A stretch of 64,000 bases of DNA, taken from NCBI GenBank assembly GCA_029624735.1, contig JARSSM010000006.1, positions 62,001-126,000 of the forward strand, read 5' to 3'. The stretch is from Defluviicoccus sp. (GTDB lineage Bacteria > Pseudomonadota > Alphaproteobacteria > Rhodospirillales > Defluviicoccaceae). Under the pieces are notes generated by a model. It made no database searches and was not told the origin of the DNA. It saw nothing but the letters and a program-made list of their open reading frames with translations. A program made the translations under genes and the position numbers. Numbering within the stretch: the first letter of the stretch is position 1; every line of letters starts with the position of its first letter. This document shows, in pieces, positions 55,212 through 61,377 of this stretch.

Positions 55212-56909
55212 CTATCGCTTGATGCGCACGAGTTCCTCCAACATCTCATCGGCGGTGCTGATGATCTTGGTCGCCGCCGAATAGGCGCGCTGGACGACGA
55301 TCATGCGCGAGAACTCGTCGCCGATGTCGACGGTTGAGGATTCCAGAGATGACTGGATGATCGAACCGGCGGCGCCGCTGTCAGCCTCGCGCAGGGATGG
55401 CCCGCCCGATTCCTCGGTAACCGCGTAACTGTTGCCGGCAACCGCCTGCAGGCCGGTCGGATTGACGAATGTCGCCACCGGCATCTTGAACACCGGCCGG
55501 CGTTCGCCGTTGTCGAACAGTGCGTAGACGAGTCCATCCTTGCCAACGCTGACGCCGCTGTAGCCGCCATAACGGGTGCCGTCGCGTTCGATGAGGTTGG
55601 TCGTGAACTCGGTCCCGAACTGGGTGATGCCGTCGGCCCTGTCCGCCTGGCCGAAGTTCAGGCTGATCGTGCTGGCGGCCGTGCCGTCCATGTCGGCAGC
55701 CCCGTTCGTGAAGCCAACAATCCTTAAACTCGCGGCACCGAAGCTCTGCGGCAGGCCCTTGGTGCCGAACACCAAGCCGGCATCGCTCGTCTGCGGCTGC
55801 GCGATCGTGAAGGACGGCGTGGTGAGCAGGCCCTGCTGGGTCGCGGGAGTGCCGGTACTGTCAGCACTGAGACTGGTGGCATCGATTGTGATGTCGCCAA
55901 GGCCGGTCCCTGCCCCGGCCGTAAAGACCACGGTCGTCTTGTCGCTGCCCTTGAGGTCGACCTGATGTGCGCCCGCAGCCGATCCGAAGTCGGCATCGGT
56001 CGAACTGACCGCGGCCACAAGGTTGGCAACGGTTTCTGAAAGGGTCTGACCGATCGTAACGGTCCCTGCCCCGCCGCCGGAACTGGCGAAGGTGTAGGTG
56101 TTGCCGTTGATGCTGACACTTGCGCCGTCCATCGGCTGCGCGGTGAATTCCAGCTGGCCGGCGCTGCGGTAGATCTCTCCGTCAGCATTGAGGAGACTGG
56201 CGACCGCGGTACCGGCGGGCGGCTCGACCGAAAGATCCCAAGCATTTGCCGCCTGCTTGGTGAAGGTAAAGCGCGTCCCCAGGGCGTTGCCGAGGGAATC
56301 GAACAGCTGCACGTCGATGCCGCGGCTTGAACCATTTTCCTCGGCAGCCGGCAGATTGGCGCTCAGCGCGACCTTGGTCGTCGCCGCGGCGGTACCGCTG
56401 AAGCGGTTGAGATTGATGGTCTCGAGGAAGTCGCGGGAGATGATGTTCTGGTTGGTCATCGAGGCGGCGCTGCCGTTGGGCAACACGACCTCGCCCAGGC
56501 TGTTGGTTGGCCAGCCCTGCAGGTAATAGCCGGCTCCGTTGCGCAGGAATCCCTTGGCGTCGGTCGAGAACGAGCCGGAGCGGGTGAACAGATAAGGATC
56601 GGTCGCCGTTGGTTCGCTCGATCGGTTGACCAGGAAGAAGCCGTTTCCGGAGAGGGCCAGATCGGTTGTCGAGGCCGAGGACTGCAGCAGGCCCTGGACG
56701 TTGACGTTCCCTTGCGCGCTCGCCTGTACGCCGCCGGCCGAGTAGCGCGTCTGCGAGCCCTGGCGGGTGACCAGTGTCTGGAAGTCAACAGTGGTTCCCT
56801 TGTAGCCGACCGTATTCACGTTGGTGATGTTGTCGGCAATCGTCCCCATCGCGCTTGACTGCGCCGCAAGGCCGGAGACGCCGGAAGTCAACGCACCGAA
56901 TAAGCTCAT
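55212..56909 (-). CDS. flgE: Flagellar hook protein FlgE
   Basis: 565-residue hook subunit. The N-terminal D0 heptads and rod-hook signature are SLFGALTSGVSGLAAQSSAMGTIADNITNVNTVGYKG. The D1/D2 core has LSGNGFFLVN and TRSGSFSTDAKGFL. A long Gly/Thr/Ala-rich variable insert occupies about 230-400, and the C-terminal D0 helix is SSVDIGDEF-like, ending VVQRAYSAATKIISTADEMLEELVRIKR. It is longer than E. coli FlgE because of the surface insert. It lies 68 bases after flgD. Confidence 0.95.
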   Translation of the reverse strand: MSLFGALTSGVSGLAAQSSAMGTIADNITNVNTVGYKGTTVDFQTLVTRQGSQTRYSAGGVQASAQGNVNVQGLLQSSASTTDLALSGNGFFLVNRSSEPTATDPYLFTRSGSFSTDAKGFLRNGAGYYLQGWPTNSLGEVVLPNGSAASMTNQNIISRDFLETINLNRFSGTAAATTKVALSANLPAAEENGSSRGIDVQLFDSLGNALGTRFTFTKQAANAWDLSVEPPAGTAVASLLNADGEIYRSAGQLEFTAQPMDGASVSINGNTYTFASSGGGAGTVTIGQTLSETVANLVAAVSSTDADFGSAAGAHQVDLKGSDKTTVVFTAGAGTGLGDITIDATSLSADSTGTPATQQGLLTTPSFTIAQPQTSDAGLVFGTKGLPQSFGAASLRIVGFTNGAADMDGTAASTISLNFGQADRADGITQFGTEFTTNLIERDGTRYGGYSGVSVGKDGLVYALFDNGERRPVFKMPVATFVNPTGLQAVAGNSYAVTEESGGPSLREADSGAAGSIIQSSLESSTVDIGDEFSRMIVVQRAYSAATKIISTADEMLEELVRIKR

Positions 56910-56977
56910 TCACATGCCTCCCTTGGCGCTGTCGCAGCGCGCGCTCGGGCGTCGCTGCGGCAGCATCGATTGCTTGT

Positions 56978-57700
56978 TCACAACAAATCCGCGAGCGCGG
57001 CGAGGACCGAAGAAGCGCTCTCAGTTTCGGCGGCAGCGGGCGGTTTGGTAACCGTGAGCACGCTCTCAAGTGGAACCTCGAACCCGCCGAGATCGAGCGT
57101 GACCGTGCCTTGGTTGAACCCGGCCGCCTGCACCGTGCCGGTCAACGTCGTCGTCACCGGGATCTGGCTGCCGTCCTCGCGGCGGGCATCGACGCTCACG
57201 GTGTAGAGACCATCGGCGAGCTGGGTGCCGTTGCCGTCGCTGCCGGTCCAGACGAAATCGTGGCTGCCTTTCTCGGTCTCGCCTGCGGTTGAGAACACGG
57301 CACGGCCCTGGCTGTCCGTGATGGTGACGGTCGTCTTCGCCGCCGGCTCGGTGAGGGCGTAGGACGCGCTTGCCGAGCCGTTCTCAAGTTTGAGGGTGTC
57401 GCTCTCAACCTGAACCGTCTTGCCGAGGTAGTTGACTGCCCCCGCAGCGTCTGCGCCCTTCTGCGCCGCCAGCAGATCTTCGAGGTGGCTGTTGCCGTAG
57501 ATCTGCTGCTCGACGCTGGCAAACTGGACGAGCTGCGACGTGAACTCGTGGGCGTCGAGCGGCTCAAGCGGGTCCTGGTGCTGGAGCTGGGAAACCAGAA
57601 GCGTCAGGAACTTGTTAAGATCATCTTGCAGTTGTTTGCGGTCGCTGGTGGCCTGCTGTCCCGTGACCGCGCTGCTGCCAGATACACTATCGAGAATCAT
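56978..57700 (-). CDS. flgD: Flagellar hook capping protein FlgD
   Basis: 240-residue hook cap. The N-terminal FlgD signature is FLTLLVSQLQHQDPLEPLDAHEFTSQLVQFASVEQQ. A Tudor-like/FnIII pair follows, with VWTGSDGNGTQLADGLYTV, then a variable C-terminal extension. The ATG at 57700 directly precedes it. It stands 24 bases after fliK, in the usual fliK-flgD-flgE order. Confidence 0.95.
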   Translation of the reverse strand: MILDSVSGSSAVTGQQATSDRKQLQDDLNKFLTLLVSQLQHQDPLEPLDAHEFTSQLVQFASVEQQIYGNSHLEDLLAAQKGADAAGAVNYLGKTVQVESDTLKLENGSASASYALTEPAAKTTVTITDSQGRAVFSTAGETEKGSHDFVWTGSDGNGTQLADGLYTVSVDARREDGSQIPVTTTLTGTVQAAGFNQGTVTLDLGGFEVPLESVLTVTKPPAAAETESASSVLAALADLL

Positions 57701-57724
57701 GCCTTTTTCATCCCCTTTCGGCGG

Positions 57725-59281
57725 TCACGCCACAACATCGAGCTGACCGCGCGCGTTCACTGGCCGATGCGGTTCCGCGCTCCGCACGGTGTCTTTGAGG
57801 TCGCTTTCCTCAGCGCGGATGGCCGGCGCGCGCGCATCACCAGCCTGCGGCACAAACATCTGGGCGTTACTGCGGCCGCCCTGCTCGCTCTGCATCTCGA
57901 AGCTGAGGCTGTCGGCGTCGGGCTTGAGGCCAGCGTCTTGAAGCGCCTGCTGCAGAGCGCGGCTCTCCGCCTTCAGCGCGTCCAGGGCTTCGCGGTTCTC
58001 GGTGAGCACGAGTGCGCTGACCCGGCCGTCGCGGCCGACCTCAAGCCTGACTTCGACGTGGCCCAGCGATTCCGGATCAAGGCGGATCTCGATCCGGTTC
58101 GTACCGCTTTGCGCCGCGCGCGCGATGTGCACGGCAACCTGATCCGGTGTCGACTTGAGGGCGATGCCGGTTCGCGTTCCGGCCCTTTCCGTTACGCCAA
58201 AGCGGCCGCTGATATTTCCATCGCGAAACGCGAAGCTTCCTGTCTCGTTGCCGCCGGCGGCCAGATCGGCGGCCGCAGTCGCGGTAACAAGCGCTGCCGG
58301 AGCGCCCAGGGTGCCTGCGTCCGTGCGCGACGGCTGGGTAAGCGACGGCGTGAGCGCCTGCTCCTGGGACGCGGAGCCCGCTTGTGCGGCTGAAACCGTT
58401 GAGCCAAGTGCCTCAGCGCCAAGTTGCGCTGCCCCGTGCCCCGCCGGTCCGTGCCCTGCTGGCCCGTTTGCTGGCCCTTGGGCTGCGGCCGTTGCAACCG
58501 TCTGATTGCCGGCCGCCGCAACCCCAGGCACCTGATCACTGACGACGCTGAGGCGCACCGGTGTTCCGGCCGCAGCCATGACCGCGCGCGTAAAGTTCGC
58601 CGCTTCCGCTGTCTGCTTGCCGTCTGGACGCCCCACTGCAGAAGCCTCGGCAGCGGTTGGTTCGGCGACCATTCCTGTTTGGGAGCCACGAACCGAACGC
58701 GAGGCAGGACCCCGAGAGGGTTGCGCAGCGCCCGCTTCGGCCGCAAGTCGCGCGTCCTGCGCCGATGAGGCCGGCGCGCCGGCTGCTAGCGCGCTGGTCC
58801 CGTTGGCGGCACCCGGCGCGGCTGGAGCAACTGGCGCGAACGTGCCTTCAAGGACGTTTGCTTGCGGCGATGGTTCCGGTGACGGCGCGGCTGGCGGTGT
58901 CGGCACCAACGGCAGGGCTGTGGGAATAACCCCCTCTTCGTGCGGCAAGGCAGCCGGCGCCGGTACGGTCGACCCTTCTTCGTCGGCCGCCGGATCGTCG
59001 GCCTCAGGCGCTGAGGATTCATGCAACTCTGGTTCATGGTCGCGCGTGCGCGCCCGCGTTTCGGAATCGGCCCAGCGCTCCTTCGGTTCCGACGCCTGCT
59101 GTGCGCTTTCTGCCGGCTCGTGCGCGTGCGGGGTCAGGAGCCGGCTGCGTGCAAGGGTGTCGGTGAGAAGCGCCGCAAACCGGCCTTTGCGAGCATCGTC
59201 CGTGCCGCTGCCGGTGACGGCCGACCCGCTCTGAGGGGTGGTCTCGCGCAGGGCGGATGCTGGGAGTGGCTGAAGGAACAC
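57725..59281 (-). CDS. fliK: Flagellar hook-length control protein FliK
   Basis: 518-residue secreted ruler protein. The N-terminal and central regions are disordered and rich in Ala, Pro and Gly. The C-terminal Flg_hook domain (about 395-485) has IALKSTPDQVAVHIARAAQ, IEIRLDPESLGHVEVRLEV and LQQALQDAGLKPDADSLSFEM. A GTG at 59281 has GGAG 8 bases upstream and is preferred over a TTG two codons earlier, which would be too close to it. A sigma-54 promoter lies 41-56 bases upstream. It is the first gene of the flagellar operon. Confidence 0.92.
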   Translation of the reverse strand: MFLQPLPASALRETTPQSGSAVTGSGTDDARKGRFAALLTDTLARSRLLTPHAHEPAESAQQASEPKERWADSETRARTRDHEPELHESSAPEADDPAADEEGSTVPAPAALPHEEGVIPTALPLVPTPPAAPSPEPSPQANVLEGTFAPVAPAAPGAANGTSALAAGAPASSAQDARLAAEAGAAQPSRGPASRSVRGSQTGMVAEPTAAEASAVGRPDGKQTAEAANFTRAVMAAAGTPVRLSVVSDQVPGVAAAGNQTVATAAAQGPANGPAGHGPAGHGAAQLGAEALGSTVSAAQAGSASQEQALTPSLTQPSRTDAGTLGAPAALVTATAAADLAAGGNETGSFAFRDGNISGRFGVTERAGTRTGIALKSTPDQVAVHIARAAQSGTNRIEIRLDPESLGHVEVRLEVGRDGRVSALVLTENREALDALKAESRALQQALQDAGLKPDADSLSFEMQSEQGGRSNAQMFVPQAGDARAPAIRAEESDLKDTVRSAEPHRPVNARGQLDVVA

Positions 59282-59320
59282 GGACAAGGCTCCAAGGGGT
59301 TTGCTGCCGCTAGCCAGGGG

Positions 59321-59336
59321 AGCAACTCCGGTGCCA
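59321..59336 (-). promoter_or_regulatory. Sigma-54 promoter for the flagellar operon
   Basis: On the minus strand the sequence is TGGCAC-CGGAG-TTGCT: the -24 element and the -12 element match the RpoN consensus at every key position with the correct 5-base spacer. Transcription should start near 59310, about 30 bases before the fliK GTG. The operon encodes its own probable activator, FlbD. Confidence 0.85.
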
Positions 59337-59540
59337 ATCCGGCTCGCGCCATAACATATTGGAATAATTACTGAACTAGCGACTCCTCGGAAAAGCGGTG
59401 GGCGCCTGTATGGACCTTAAGTGGAATAACCTGCCGGCTCTACCCGGTAAAAAATGCCGCGCCGACAAAAAACCACTTTTAATGCGCTACTCGCGGTGGT
59501 AGTATACCTTTGGGGGTTGTAGCTGAAAGTGAGTGCCGCG

Positions 59541-59963
59541 ATGGATGTCACTCTCGATCGCCAGTTTCACTCAGATATCCGGCGCCATTCGCCCGCTCCG
59601 ACCACGCCCCCGCGCGAGGCGACGCCCGCTGCGCCGGTAAGCGTGCAGTCGGCGGCGGCGGTCGTGGCCGTTAACCAGCCTGAAAAGCCTGCGCATTCGG
59701 TCGAGGACGAGGACCGGGAAGATGCGCGCGCCAGGCGCCAGGAGCTGGAGTCCGACACGCCTACGGGCAGCGGACGATATGCCCGCAAGCTCGTCTATGA
59801 GCGTGAGCTTGATCGCACGTTCCTCGATGTCGTCGATCGCGACGATGAAGAGCGGCTGTTGATGCGCATGCCACCTGAGAAGTTGGTCCGCTTTCTGGCC
59901 GACCACAGCCACGGTCTAGCGCGCCCGGAATCGGCAGCGCCACAGCTCGACCTGATGGCCTGA
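59541..59963 (+). CDS. FlaG-like protein
   Basis: 140-residue protein divergent from fliK. The first 70 residues are disordered and Ala/Pro-rich. The end (RKLVYERELDRTFLDVVDRDDEERLLMRMPPEKLVRFL) matches the FlaG pattern of two strands, a vvD.....v...P motif and a terminal helix. FlaG influences flagellar filament length in other bacteria. The ATG at 59541 has GTGAG 7 bases upstream; a GTG at 59529 is possible. The similarity is weak but the location beside a flagellar operon supports it. Confidence 0.6.
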   Translation: MDVTLDRQFHSDIRRHSPAPTTPPREATPAAPVSVQSAAAVVAVNQPEKPAHSVEDEDREDARARRQELESDTPTGSGRYARKLVYERELDRTFLDVVDRDDEERLLMRMPPEKLVRFLADHSHGLARPESAAPQLDLMA

Positions 59964-60111
59964 GGTCGACCCAGGCCTGGAGGCAAAAGGGGGCGCCGCG
60001 CACGGAGCGCCCGGGCGGCGCGTGTGCCGTGATTTGGTTTGTCCCGCGCCCCCTCGCTGAAGCGGCCAGTGCCTTGCCTGTTGCCTGTACTGCCCGGCCG
60101 TAGCCGCAAGG

Positions 60112-60384
60112 CTATTGGCTCAGGCGGTAGAAGACCGGCCCGGACGTATAGCTGGTGCAGGTCAGGCGATAGTTGACGTAGGCTTCCGGTTCGTCACCGG
60201 TGGTCTGAATCGGCGCGGTGAACGTCTCCACTGCGTGCCAAGTGATGCCCCTGTCAAAAGACCGTTGCAGGACCGTGGTGGCGGCGAAGTTTCCGTGCAG
60301 GCTGAGGTTAAAGCGATCCTTGAGGCTCACCTGGTCCGAGCTGCCGGCTGAGGTGAAGAATCCATCAACGAGTGCGATCGTCAT
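60112..60384 (-). CDS. Phage-structural-type hypothetical protein
   Basis: 90-residue beta-rich protein. The pattern FNLSLHGNFAATTVLQRSFDRGITW, then ETFTAPIQTT and the end YRLTCTSYTSGPVFYRLSQ, resembles small beta-sandwich proteins found in tailed-phage and prophage structural modules. No other phage gene is close by on this strand. The ATG at 60384 is the only start giving the full fold. Family membership is from memory of the pattern, not from a search. Confidence 0.6.
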   Translation of the reverse strand: MTIALVDGFFTSAGSSDQVSLKDRFNLSLHGNFAATTVLQRSFDRGITWHAVETFTAPIQTTGDEPEAYVNYRLTCTSYTSGPVFYRLSQ

Positions 60385-60696
60385 GAGCGCATATTCCTAT
60401 TTCGCTGTTGACGACCGGACGCCGACGATGGTCGCGACGCCCCAGCAACTTGAGGGAACCAGGCAGAGCGCTTCCTCCATCGGCGGGAGTCGCGGCCCCG
60501 TCTGCAGCCGGTCTTGACGAATCAATATAGGTTTTTCATCCTGATGACAAGACTTTTTTCATGTTCGGCCATCGATCGGCTCGGTCCGGCCATTGTGGCC
60601 TTCCCTGGCTTCGCGACATTGGGTTGACGAACACCGCCCAGTTCTGCGCACTGTTGGGAGCAAACGAAAGCGATGAGGTGATCGAGGGAGGGCTCA
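60385..60696. other. Intergenic region
   Basis: 312 bases between a minus-strand small gene and a plus-strand small gene. A short AT-rich stretch (about 60520-60560, with a TTTTTT run) may hold promoters for either side. I see no gene I can support; a short minus-strand frame across it overlaps the next real gene and lacks a ribosome-binding site. Confidence 0.5.
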
Positions 60697-60867
60697 ATGC
60701 CACGTAAACCCAATTATCATGCCGACCGGATGGAACGCGAACGCGCCAAGGCCGCGAAGCGCGCCAAGCGCGACGAGGCGCGGTCCGAGCGGACAGCTAA
60801 GAACAAGCCAGGGGAGGACCAAGGAACAGAGACGCAGGCAGAAGGCAGCCCGCGCGAGGACCAATAG
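60697..60867 (+). CDS. Small conserved basic protein (MPRKPNY family)
   Basis: 56-residue, very charged protein beginning MPRKPNYHADRMERERAK and continuing with alternating Lys/Ala/Arg, then an acidic tail. Short proteins with the same N-terminus are widespread in alphaproteobacteria and have no known role; a nucleic-acid-binding or purely helical protein is possible. GGGAGGG lies 6 bases before the ATG, which is strong support for translation. Confidence 0.75.
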   Translation: MPRKPNYHADRMERERAKAAKRAKRDEARSERTAKNKPGEDQGTETQAEGSPREDQ

Positions 60868-60999
60868 TGGCTGGGTTCCAACAGCTCATTCACCGCGCCA
60901 CCATGAGCGCTTGACCAGCGGCGCGCGTGGCATCGGTAATGGCCAGCCCCCTTTCAACCAACCGGCGCAGCCGCCAGCACTGTTTACAAGGGACTTACG

Positions 61000-61266
61000 A
61001 TGGAAACCGCTGAACTGGTCCTGAGTTATGCAGCACTCGGCTTGATCGTCGGCTTCGGCTACTACGGATCGATGCAGTGGATAGCGATGTTGGCCGCAGG
61101 CGGGGCACCGGCATGGACCGGCAAGCTCGTCGGCGGCCTTCGCCTCGCCGCTGCGATCGTGTTCTTTCTCTGGCTGGCCTCGGTCGGGGCACTGCATGTC
61201 CTCTCCGCCTTCGCCGGATTCCTGGTTGGCAGGCAGATCGCTTTCAGCCTCGGTGGTATCGACTGA
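61000..61266 (+). CDS. Small three-TM protein, AtpR-like
   Basis: 88-residue membrane protein with three hydrophobic helices (about 6-30, 43-62, 64-80). The pattern GLRLAAAIVFFLWLASVG, then HVLSAFAGFLVGRQIAF resembles AtpR, the small subunit encoded in N-type ATPase operons, with its conserved Arg in helix 2 and GF.xxR at the end. No ATPase genes are nearby, so it would be an orphan. AAGGGA lies 6 bases before the ATG. Confidence 0.5.
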   Translation: METAELVLSYAALGLIVGFGYYGSMQWIAMLAAGGAPAWTGKLVGGLRLAAAIVFFLWLASVGALHVLSAFAGFLVGRQIAFSLGGID

Positions 61267-61377
61267 GGGCCTCCGCGGGCGCCTGAAAAGGGAACAAATC
61301 GCAAACAGTTATTTAGTTTATATCACTTACTAAAAAACATTCGCCTTCGAGCCCCGGCCGTGCTAGACCCTTTGCCT

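Noticed and set aside
59445-59475. TAAA...GCCGACAA as a sigma-28 promoter for the FlaG-like gene
   Set aside because: The two elements are only 9 bases apart instead of about 15, so the spacing rules it out.
60522-60713. 63-codon minus-strand frame in an intergenic region
   Set aside because: It overlaps the start of a well-supported small gene, has no ribosome-binding site and matches nothing.
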